Part shown: piece by piece, positions 1 through 6,537 of the stretch
Layout of the letters: each line of letters begins with the position of its first letter
Position numbering within the stretch: position 1 is the stretch's first letter
DNA from: an uncultured Collinsella sp.
Lineage (GTDB): Bacteria; Actinomycetota; Coriobacteriia; Coriobacteriales; Coriobacteriaceae
Reading direction: 5' to 3'
Assembly: GCA_900554325.1 (NCBI GenBank)
Contig: USHA01000076.1
Location: 1 to 10,238 of the forward strand
DNA: 10,238 nt
Position numbers and translations under genes: made by a program
The notes under the pieces: generated by a model
Databases searched by the model: none
The model's input: only the letters and a program-made list of their open reading frames with translations
What the model was told of the DNA's origin: nothing

Positions 1-321
1 TACGCCGGCGTCATCGTGCCCGACGACCAGCTGTCCCTCGCCATCGGCAAGGAGGGCCAGAACGCACGCCTCGCCGCGCGCCTGACCGGTTGGCACATCG
101 ACATCAAGTCCGAGACGCTTGCCGCCGACATCCTCAAGAACGTTCCCGTTCACGAGGAGCCCGCCGCCGACCTGATCGGTGACGAGGAGGACGAGGATGT
201 CCGCCGCTGCGAGTACGTGTCCGAGGACGGCATCCAGTGCCGCAACCAGGCTCGTCCCGGCTCCCGTTTCTGCGGTGTCCACGACACCGACGCCTTCGAT
301 GATGCGGAGGACCTGATCTAG
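1..321 (+). CDS. nusA: Transcription termination/antitermination factor NusA, C-terminal part (5' end outside window)
   Basis: The reading frame is open from base 1, so this is the last 106 residues of a longer protein. The first ~38 residues match the end of the second KH RNA-binding domain of NusA, with the signature AIGKEGQNARLAARLTGW followed by a short I-D-I strand. NusA binds RNA polymerase and nascent RNA and modulates pausing, termination and antitermination. After the KH domain there is an acidic linker (local residues ~54-66). Next comes a compact Cys/His cluster with C70, C80, C91 and H94, spaced CX9CX10CX2H, and then a short acidic end. This tail is not part of the standard NusA core and could bind zinc; that is inference. 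The next gene, infB, follows after 91 bases, the classical nusA-infB order. The identity is secure from the KH2 motif. The length of the missing N-terminal part cannot be judged here. Confidence 0.95.
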   Translation, partial: YAGVIVPDDQLSLAIGKEGQNARLAARLTGWHIDIKSETLAADILKNVPVHEEPAADLIGDEEDEDVRRCEYVSEDGIQCRNQARPGSRFCGVHDTDAFDDAEDLI

Positions 322-376
322 CGCGCGGTCGCGTCGGGCGGGTCCCGGCGCGTCTCCCACGCTCGTTCAGTCTCTA

Positions 377-391
377 GGCACCCAAGGTGCC
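377..391 (+). promoter_or_regulatory. Small GC-rich hairpin in the infB leader
   Basis: GGCACC (377-382) and GGTGCC (386-391) form a perfect 6 bp stem around a 3-base loop, CAA. It lies ten bases before the infB ribosome binding site AGGTGA (401-406). No U-run follows, so it does not look like an intrinsic terminator. It could be an RNase processing or translation-control element between nusA and infB, or it could be chance. The rest of the 322-412 gap is very GC-rich and shows no recognisable promoter or small gene. Confidence 0.35.
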
Positions 392-412
392 AGAAAGGGT
401 AGGTGAAGTCAT

Positions 413-3127
413 ATGGCAAAAGTCCGTGTGTCCACCCTGGCCAAAGAGTTCGGCATGACCTCCAAGGAACTGATGGGTCATCTCGCCGAAATGAAGATTC
501 CCGCTAAGTCCGCTTCCTCCACCTTGGAGGACGCTTATGTCGCCATGGTCCGCAAGCAGCTCGCCTCGGTGATCGAGGCCCGCGCTCAGGAAGTCGAGGC
601 CGCCAAGCAGGCCGAGGAGCAGGCGGCTGCCGCCGAGGAGGCCGCACGCGCCGCCGAGGCCGAGCGCGAGCGCATCGCCGCCGAGAAGGCACGTGAGGAG
701 GAGCGCCGCCAGTTTGCCGCAGCCCAGGCTGCCGAGGAGGCTGCCCGCGCCGAGGCCGAGGCCAAGAAGAAGGCCGAGCAGGAGCGCCTTGCCCGCGAGA
801 AGGAGGAGGCTGCCCGCGAGGCTCAGCGCCGCGCCGTTCCCGCTTCCGACTCCGGTTCGCGCTTCCGTTCGCTGCTCGACCAGATTGCCGCACAGGAGAC
901 CGTGCTCAAGGAGAAGAAGGACGCCGAGGGCAAGGCCAAGGCCGAGCGCGCCGCAGAGCGCGGTAACCGTCGTGGCGGCAACAACGATCGCCGCGGTGGC
1001 CGCCGTAACGATCGCAACGCCTCCGACAACAACTCCGAGCGCAACGCCTCCGAGAACCGTCCGCACAGCCATCGCACCAACGCCAGCAACAACGTCGCTG
1101 CCGGCATGGACTTCCCCAACCCCGACAAGCAGGGCAAGGGCAAGAAGCGCAAGGGCGGTCACAACAACGAAGAGGACCACTACAGCCGCATGGCTCGCGA
1201 GGCCGAGGAGTACAGCCGCGAGAAGGTGCTCGAGGAGGCTCGTGCAGCCGTCGAGGAGGCCTCTCGCGAGTCCACCGGTCGCCGCAAGAAGCGCAAGGAG
1301 AAGCGCGAGCGCGAGGCTGCCAAGGCTCAGGAGGAGCGCAAGATAGAGGAGGCGCTGGCCCAGGGCGTGAACCCCGAGGACCTCGACGCCATCAAGGTCT
1401 CCCAGGGCGTTACCGTCCAGGAGCTTGCCGAGGCGCTCGACGTTCCGGCCAACGACATCATCAAGCGCCTGTTCCTGCTTGGTACGCCGCTCACCATGAC
1501 GCAGTCCATGTCCGACGACCTCGTCGAGCTCGTCGCCGACGACCTGGGCCGTCAGATCAAGATCATCACCCCCGAGGAGGAGAACACCTTCTCGTTCTAC
1601 GACGATCCCGCCGACCTTAAGCCGCGCGCCCCGGTCGTCACCGTCATGGGTCACGTCGACCACGGCAAGACGTCGCTGCTCGACGCCATCCGTCACACCG
1701 GCGTTGCTGCCGGCGAGGCGGGCGGCATTACGCAGGCCATCGGCGCTTCGCAGGTCATGATCAACGACCGCAAGATCACCTTCATCGATACCCCGGGTCA
1801 CGCTACCTTTACGGCCATGCGTGCCCGTGGCGCCAAGGTGACCGACATCGTCATCTTGATCGTCGCCGCCGATGACGGCGTCATGCCCCAGACGGTCGAG
1901 TCGATCAACCATGCCAAGGCCGCCGGCGTTCCCATCGTCGTCGCCGTCAACAAGATCGATAAGCCGGGCGCTAACCCCGACCGCGTGCGCCAGGAGCTCA
2001 CCGAGTACGGCGTCATCCCCGAGGAGTGGGGCGGACAGAACATGTTCGTCAACATCTCGGCCAAGCAGAAGATCGGTATCGACGACCTTTTGGAGACCGT
2101 GCTGCTTCAGGCCGACGTTCTCGAGCTCAAGGCCAACCCGGACACCTTTGCCTCCGGCAACGTCCTCGAGGCCAAGCTCGACAAGGGCCGCGGCTCGGTC
2201 GCTACCGTGCTCGTGACCCGCGGTACCCTGCACGTGGGCGATACGCTGGTCGCCGGCCTTACTTACGGCCGCGTCCGCGCCATGCTCGACCCCAAGGGCC
2301 GCGCCGTCACCGAGGCTGGTCCCTCCGACGCCGTCGAGATCCTGGGCCTGCAGTCCGTGCCCAACGCCGGTGACGAGTTCCGCGTGTTCGAGGACGAGCG
2401 CGAGGCTCGCGCCCTTGCCGACGAGCGTTCGCTCAAGGCCCGTATCGAGGAGCAGAGCCGCGTCAAGCACGTCACGCTCGAGAACCTCTTCGAGACCATT
2501 GCCGACGCCGAGGTCAAGGAGCTCAACCTGATCATCAAGGCCGACGTCCAGGGTTCCATCGAGGCCCTTCAGGACTCGCTCGACAAGATGGATCAGTCCG
2601 AGGTTCGCATCAACACGATCCACTCCGCCGTTGGTGCCATCAACGAGACCGACGTCGTTCTGGCCGACGCCTCCAACGCCATCATCATCGGCTTTGGTGT
2701 CCGTCCCGACGGTAAGGCCCGCTCCGCTGCCGAGCGCGAGGGCGTCGAGATCCGTTGCTACGACGTCATCTACAAGTGCCTCGAGGAACTCGACGCTGCC
2801 CGTATCGGCATGCTTAAGCCCACCGAGGTCGAGGTCTCCACGGGTACTGCGACCGTTCTGGACACCTTCAAGGTGCCCAAGGTTGGTATCGCCGCCGGCG
2901 TCCGCGTCGAAGAGGGCGAGCTCGCCGCGACCGATTCCGTGCGCCTGGTGCGTGACGGTATCGTGGTCTTCAACGGCAAGATCGCCTCGATGCGCCACTA
3001 CAAGGACGAGGCCAAGAGCCTCAAGAGCGGCTCCGAGGGCGGCATTGGTCTGGAGAACTTCCAGGACATCAAGCCCGGCGACACGATCGAGGGCTACCGT
3101 ATCGACCAGGTTGCCCGAACCGAGTAG
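413..3127 (+). CDS. infB: Translation initiation factor IF-2
   Basis: IF-2 is the GTPase that places fMet-tRNA on the 30S subunit and promotes 50S joining. The 904-residue protein starts with an IF2_N domain (about residues 2-50). A long Ala/Glu/Arg-rich, probably coiled-coil region follows (~55-150), then a disordered Arg/Asn/Lys-rich linker and a second IF2_N domain (~332-382). The G domain carries G1 GHVDHGKT (413-420), G2 GGITQ (437-441), G3 DTPGH (459-463), G4 NKID (513-516) and G5 SAK (549-551), so GTPase activity should be intact. Domains II, III and C2 follow to the end. In C2, positions that are normally Cys, Arg and Cys are V830, H862 and G876, which is unusual. The length fits long actinobacterial IF-2 forms. 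ATG 413 is chosen because AGGTGA lies six bases upstream and IF2_N begins at once. rbfA follows after 11 bases, so the two are probably cotranscribed. Confidence 0.98.
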   Translation: MAKVRVSTLAKEFGMTSKELMGHLAEMKIPAKSASSTLEDAYVAMVRKQLASVIEARAQEVEAAKQAEEQAAAAEEAARAAEAERERIAAEKAREEERRQFAAAQAAEEAARAEAEAKKKAEQERLAREKEEAAREAQRRAVPASDSGSRFRSLLDQIAAQETVLKEKKDAEGKAKAERAAERGNRRGGNNDRRGGRRNDRNASDNNSERNASENRPHSHRTNASNNVAAGMDFPNPDKQGKGKKRKGGHNNEEDHYSRMAREAEEYSREKVLEEARAAVEEASRESTGRRKKRKEKREREAAKAQEERKIEEALAQGVNPEDLDAIKVSQGVTVQELAEALDVPANDIIKRLFLLGTPLTMTQSMSDDLVELVADDLGRQIKIITPEEENTFSFYDDPADLKPRAPVVTVMGHVDHGKTSLLDAIRHTGVAAGEAGGITQAIGASQVMINDRKITFIDTPGHATFTAMRARGAKVTDIVILIVAADDGVMPQTVESINHAKAAGVPIVVAVNKIDKPGANPDRVRQELTEYGVIPEEWGGQNMFVNISAKQKIGIDDLLETVLLQADVLELKANPDTFASGNVLEAKLDKGRGSVATVLVTRGTLHVGDTLVAGLTYGRVRAMLDPKGRAVTEAGPSDAVEILGLQSVPNAGDEFRVFEDEREARALADERSLKARIEEQSRVKHVTLENLFETIADAEVKELNLIIKADVQGSIEALQDSLDKMDQSEVRINTIHSAVGAINETDVVLADASNAIIIGFGVRPDGKARSAAEREGVEIRCYDVIYKCLEELDAARIGMLKPTEVEVSTGTATVLDTFKVPKVGIAAGVRVEEGELAATDSVRLVRDGIVVFNGKIASMRHYKDEAKSLKSGSEGGIGLENFQDIKPGDTIEGYRIDQVARTE

Positions 3128-3138
3128 GGGGTAGCGCT

Positions 3139-3549
3139 ATGAAGCAAACGCAGGCAACCCGCCGTCTGGGCGAGCAGCTTCGCGAGAAGCTCGGTTATAT
3201 CCTGCTCTTTGAGGTTTCCGATTCGCGTCTCGACCTGGTCACTCTGACCGCGGTCGAGGTCGCGGTGGACCGTTCGTTCGCGCGCGTGTACGTGTCGTGC
3301 GATGCGAGCCGCTACGACGAGGTCATGGAGGCGCTTGCCAGCGCCAAGGGCCGCATTCGTAGTCTGCTGGCCCGCTCGCTCGATTGGCGCGTCACGCCCG
3401 AGCTCGATTTTCGCATCGATCGCTCGACCGATGAGGCCGAGCGCATCACGCGTGCGCTGGAAAACGTTCCCGCCACGCTTGCGATCGAAAAGGACGAGGA
3501 CGGCTATCCAATAGCGGATGCCGCCCAGGAGGCAGCTTTAGATGACTAA
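3139..3549 (+). CDS. rbfA: 30S ribosome-binding factor RbfA
   Basis: RbfA is a small KH-fold protein that binds immature 30S subunits and helps finish processing and folding of the 16S rRNA 5' end, especially in the cold. The 136-residue product is of normal family length. It shows the usual pattern: an N-terminal helix beginning with a TRRLGEQLREKL stretch, and the strand pair around VTLTAVEV and ARVYVS. The A-x-G helix kink is at 69-71 (AKG), followed by RIRSLLA, and PELDF at 87-91 leads into a D-x-S segment. The acidic C-terminal tail is variable in the family. A run of G (3127-3131) lies 7 bases before the ATG. The gene sits 11 bases after infB, and its last 8 bases overlap the next gene, so it is almost certainly in the same transcript and translationally coupled. 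Confidence 0.95.
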   Translation: MKQTQATRRLGEQLREKLGYILLFEVSDSRLDLVTLTAVEVAVDRSFARVYVSCDASRYDEVMEALASAKGRIRSLLARSLDWRVTPELDFRIDRSTDEAERITRALENVPATLAIEKDEDGYPIADAAQEAALDD

Positions 3550-4585
3550 TTCCGCCGATCTCGCCTCGTGCGAGTCTGCAGATATTCAGCGACGCATCCT
3601 CGAGCTCATCGAGGGTGCGTCCTCCATTGCGATTTCGGGGCATACGTCTCCCGATGGCGATGCCTTGGGCTCCGTGTTGGGTCTGGGCCTTTCGCTTATG
3701 AAGTTTTTCCCCAACAAGGACATTGCGCTGCTGCTGGCAGACGATGACCCGGTTCCGCGCATCTACCGCTTTATGGAAGGCTCCGATCGCTTGGTGCCGG
3801 CATCTGCGTACACCGGCAATCCTGACCTGTTCATCTCGGTGGACGTGCCGGTTGTCGAGCGTCTGAACAACTCTGCCGAGGTACTCCGCCGCTCGTCGCA
3901 CGTGGTGTGTTTCGATCACCATCCTGCGCGCGAGGAGTTTGCCGAGCTGAGTCTGAGGTGCATCGATGCCGCGGCCTGCGCTATGATCATCGACCGCTTC
4001 TTGGACAATTGCGGCATTGTCGCACGTGACAACATCGCGACCTGTCTGCTGTGCGGCCTGGTTACCGATACTGGCCGTTTTCAGTACCAAAACGCCGATG
4101 CCGCCGCGTTCCATGCTGCCTCGCGACTGGTCGCACACGGTGCCGATCCGGCACGCGTTGCGCTCGAGGTCTACCAGAGCATGCGCGTCGAGTTTTTGCA
4201 CCTCAAGTCCATCGTCATGGGCCGCATCAAGACGGTGGCCCACGGGCGCGTGGCGTATAGCTATGCCTTCCAGAGCGACCTTGAGGCCTGTGGCGTCACC
4301 TCGGATGAATGTGACGGTCTGGTCGATGTGGTGCGTTCGGTGATGGGCGTCGAGGTCTGCCTGTTCTTAAAGGGCATCGACGGCGATACCAAGGTGCGCG
4401 GCAATCTGCGCTCCAAGGGCGACCTCAACGTGTCCGAGATCGCTGCTGCTTTTGGCGGAGGCGGACATCCCGCTGCCGCCGGTTTCTCCAACAACGGAAC
4501 GATTCTCGAGACGCTCACCGTGGCACTTCCCATGCTGGCCGAACTGGTAGGGGAGGATCCCGCTTCGGTGACCGTCGAGCTTTAA
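3542..4585 (+). CDS. nrnA: DHH/DHHA1-family phosphoesterase, NrnA-like (nanoRNase / pAp phosphatase)
   Basis: Proteins of this family degrade 2-5 nt RNA ends from the 5' end, and many also hydrolyse pAp to AMP or act on cyclic dinucleotide products. They use two Mn2+ ions in the cytosol. The 347-residue protein has motif I with H34 and PDGD (37-40), motif II with D101 in a SVDVP segment, and the DHH signature at 125-127. Motif IV is VTDTGRF (174-180, D176), and the DHHA1 substrate-binding domain carries GGGGHP (305-310) followed by AAAGF. All expected metal ligands are present. The start at 3542 overlaps the rbfA end by 8 bases and is backed by a perfect AGGAGG (3527-3532) nine bases upstream, inside rbfA. 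The rbfA-DHH-truB order is common in actinomycetes and Firmicutes. The exact substrate (nanoRNA, pAp or c-di-AMP products) cannot be settled from sequence alone. Confidence 0.9.
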   Translation: MTNSADLASCESADIQRRILELIEGASSIAISGHTSPDGDALGSVLGLGLSLMKFFPNKDIALLLADDDPVPRIYRFMEGSDRLVPASAYTGNPDLFISVDVPVVERLNNSAEVLRRSSHVVCFDHHPAREEFAELSLRCIDAAACAMIIDRFLDNCGIVARDNIATCLLCGLVTDTGRFQYQNADAAAFHAASRLVAHGADPARVALEVYQSMRVEFLHLKSIVMGRIKTVAHGRVAYSYAFQSDLEACGVTSDECDGLVDVVRSVMGVEVCLFLKGIDGDTKVRGNLRSKGDLNVSEIAAAFGGGGHPAAAGFSNNGTILETLTVALPMLAELVGEDPASVTVEL

Positions 4586-4600
4586 CTTTTTGGATGGTAC

Positions 4601-5533
4601 ATGGCTCGTCGTACGCCTTCTCAATTGAATATGCTGCTCGCCGTCGATAAGCCGGTGGGCTGCACGTCCCACGACGTGGTCTCGCAGTGCCGGCGCGCCC
4701 TCCATGAGCGGCGCGTCGGCCATGCTGGCACGCTCGACCCCATGGCATCGGGTGTCATGGTGGTGGGCGTGGGCCAGGCCACTCGTCTGCTGGGCATGCT
4801 AACCCTCGATACCAAAAGCTACGTCGCCGATATCTCGTTTGGCGTCGAGACCAATACCGATGACGCGGAGGGCGAGGCCGTCCGCACCATGGCTGTTGCT
4901 TCGGAGCTGCGCGATCCCGCCTATGCCCGTGAGCAGCTGGCCGCCATGCTGGGTCCGCAGATGCAGGTGCCGCCGGCGTTTTCGGCCATCTCGGTTAACG
5001 GCGTCCGCGCCTATAAGGCTGCGCGCGAGGGCAATGCCGTGTCACTGCCCCCGCGTCCAGTCGAGGTGTACTCCGCCGACCTGATTGCCGTGGGCGGCGA
5101 GGGTGATTCGTGTGTGTGGACCGTGGCGTTCTCGGTGAGCAAGGGCACCTATATCCGAGCGCTCGCTCGCGACCTGGGCCGCGCCTGTGAGAGCGCCGCG
5201 CACATTTCCGCGCTGCGCCGCACGGCCTCCGGTGTTGTTTCCATTGGCGCCTGTCATGCGGTCGAGGAGCTTTCTCCCGAGTCCGCGGCTGGCTTTGCCC
5301 TGGATCCCATTGCGGCCCTGGGCGCCACACGTGTTGACTTGCCGGGCAATCTTGCCGACGACCTGCTCTGCGGCCGACGCATTCCCGTTGAGCGTGCGCT
5401 TTCCGATTTCGATGCCTCGAAGGCGCCGTTTGCGTTGGTGCTCGATGGGGGACTCAAGGCGCTCGCCCGCATTGAGGGTGGCCGCTTTGTCATGGAGCAC
5501 GTTTTTCCGCAGGCAATCGGCGGTGTTCGATGA
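4601..5533 (+). CDS. truB: tRNA pseudouridine(55) synthase TruB
   Basis: TruB converts U55 to pseudouridine in the T-loop of nearly all tRNAs and also acts as a tRNA chaperone. The 310-residue product is of usual length. Near the N-terminus it shows AVDKPVGCTSHDVV, then GHAGTLDP with catalytic D46, followed by MASGVMVVGVGQAT. The active-site Tyr is Y74 in a KSY segment. PPAFSAISVNGVRAYKAA follows, and then SKGTYIRALARDLG with K181 and R186. All key residues are in place. The C-terminal ~80 residues are less conserved and serve as the RNA-binding extension. The start at 4601 has only a weak and close GGATGG (4592-4597). The alternative in-frame ATG at 4631 would begin just before AVDKP and has no ribosome binding site. 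The gene follows nrnA by 15 bases and its stop overlaps the ribF start as ATGA. Confidence 0.95.
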   Translation: MARRTPSQLNMLLAVDKPVGCTSHDVVSQCRRALHERRVGHAGTLDPMASGVMVVGVGQATRLLGMLTLDTKSYVADISFGVETNTDDAEGEAVRTMAVASELRDPAYAREQLAAMLGPQMQVPPAFSAISVNGVRAYKAAREGNAVSLPPRPVEVYSADLIAVGGEGDSCVWTVAFSVSKGTYIRALARDLGRACESAAHISALRRTASGVVSIGACHAVEELSPESAAGFALDPIAALGATRVDLPGNLADDLLCGRRIPVERALSDFDASKAPFALVLDGGLKALARIEGGRFVMEHVFPQAIGGVR

Positions 5534-6537
5534 TGTTGTCCGCTCGCGAGCTCGCGCGTATCTTTTTCGCGGGCGAGTCGGACGAGGCTCGCATCGTTAT
5601 TGCCGATGCGTTTGATAAGTGTGAGCACCTGGGTGCTGCCTCGATCGCCATTGGCGTGTTCGATGGCGTGCACCGTGGACACCAGGAGCTCATTGCGGCG
5701 CTTGTCCGCGATGCCCGTGCCCATGGCTGCAAGGCGGTCGTGGTCACCTTCGATCCCGACCCGGACGTCGTGGTGAGCCCTTCGCCCGCTCAAAAATTGA
5801 TGACGACGGCCGACCGTCTGCATGCCCTGGCTCAAACCGGGGTCGATGCGGTGGTGGCCGTTCCCTTTACGCCTGAGGTTGCGGCGCTTGACCATGTTGA
5901 TTTTCTCTCGCTGGTGTCGCGTCTGGTCGACATTCGCTCGATTCGCGTTGGCAGCGACTTTAGGCTGGGCCGTGGCGGTGCATCTGGTGTTGCCGAGATG
6001 CGCGCCTGGGGTGCCGAACACGGCGTTGACGTGTATGGTCACGGCTTGCTTTGCGAGGGCGGTGAGGCCATTTGCGCCACCCGCATTCGTCATGAGCTCG
6101 GACAGGGCCATGTGGAGCTGGCTGCTGAGTTGCTCGGCCGCCCGTATATGGTGCGTGGCGGTGTTATTCGCGGCCGTCACGAAGGTTCTGGCATGGGCTT
6201 TCCCACGGCAAACCTGCAAGTTCCCGACGGCATTCAGGTGCCTGCCGATGGCGTGTATGAGGGCATGGTGCTCGTCGATGACACCGTGTGGCCCGCTGCC
6301 GTGAACGCCGGCCTGCCGCCAACGTATGCTGACGATGCAGCATCTGCGCATCTTGAGACTAACTTAATTGGTTATACGGGCGACCTGTACGGCGCTTCCG
6401 TTTCGCTGGCGTTTACGCGCTGGCTGCGCCCGTCGCGTGTGTTCGATTCGCTGGACGAGCTTATCGCGACCGTCGAGGGCAATATTGACGATATCCGTCA
6501 TCATTTGGGTGAGCAGGGGGTGAGCATCCGTGATTAG
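5530..6537 (+). CDS. ribF: Bifunctional riboflavin kinase / FMN adenylyltransferase RibF
   Basis: RibF makes FMN and then FAD from riboflavin and ATP. The N-terminal nucleotidyltransferase module carries GVFDGVHRGHQ (42-52) and VGSDFRLG. Two other adenylyltransferase motifs are atypical: the usual TF-x-P-H-P reads TFDPDP (73-78), and the usual ISST-x-IR reads ICATRIR (181-187). The C-terminal riboflavin kinase module has GFPTAN (223-228), PADGVYEG, and E276 in an LETN context, which is the likely catalytic base. It ends with the GDLYG and F-x-S-x-x-EL pattern; the Arg usually preceding GFPTAN is Ser (S220). At 335 residues the length is normal. The ATG overlaps the truB stop (ATGA); a second ATG follows at 5533. 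The gene end overlaps dnaG by 8 bases. Family assignment is firm; full FAD synthetase activity is somewhat less certain because of the altered motifs. Confidence 0.93.
   Translation: MMLSARELARIFFAGESDEARIVIADAFDKCEHLGAASIAIGVFDGVHRGHQELIAALVRDARAHGCKAVVVTFDPDPDVVVSPSPAQKLMTTADRLHALAQTGVDAVVAVPFTPEVAALDHVDFLSLVSRLVDIRSIRVGSDFRLGRGGASGVAEMRAWGAEHGVDVYGHGLLCEGGEAICATRIRHELGQGHVELAAELLGRPYMVRGGVIRGRHEGSGMGFPTANLQVPDGIQVPADGVYEGMVLVDDTVWPAAVNAGLPPTYADDAASAHLETNLIGYTGDLYGASVSLAFTRWLRPSRVFDSLDELIATVEGNIDDIRHHLGEQGVSIRD

Noticed and set aside
322..412. A hidden ylxR-like small gene or a promoter between nusA and infB
   Set aside because: The 91-base gap is too short for ylxR, and I see no usable open frame and no convincing -10/-35 pair.
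1105..1110. Internal ATG of infB as the start of a shorter IF-2 isoform
   Set aside because: No Shine-Dalgarno-like sequence precedes it, so there is no sequence support for a second start.
693..1346. A 217-codon plus-strand frame inside the infB N-terminal region
   Set aside because: Its product is an Arg/Pro/Ser-rich string typical of a shifted reading of Ala/Glu/Lys-rich codons. IF-2 is continuous through the region without a frameshift.
374..2998. An 874-codon open frame on the minus strand, almost the full length of infB
   Set aside because: It runs in register with the infB codons. A stop there would need TTA, CTA or TCA codons in infB, which this GC-rich genome avoids, so the frame stays open by codon bias. 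The predicted protein is a low-complexity Leu/Gly/Asp/Val string with no domain.
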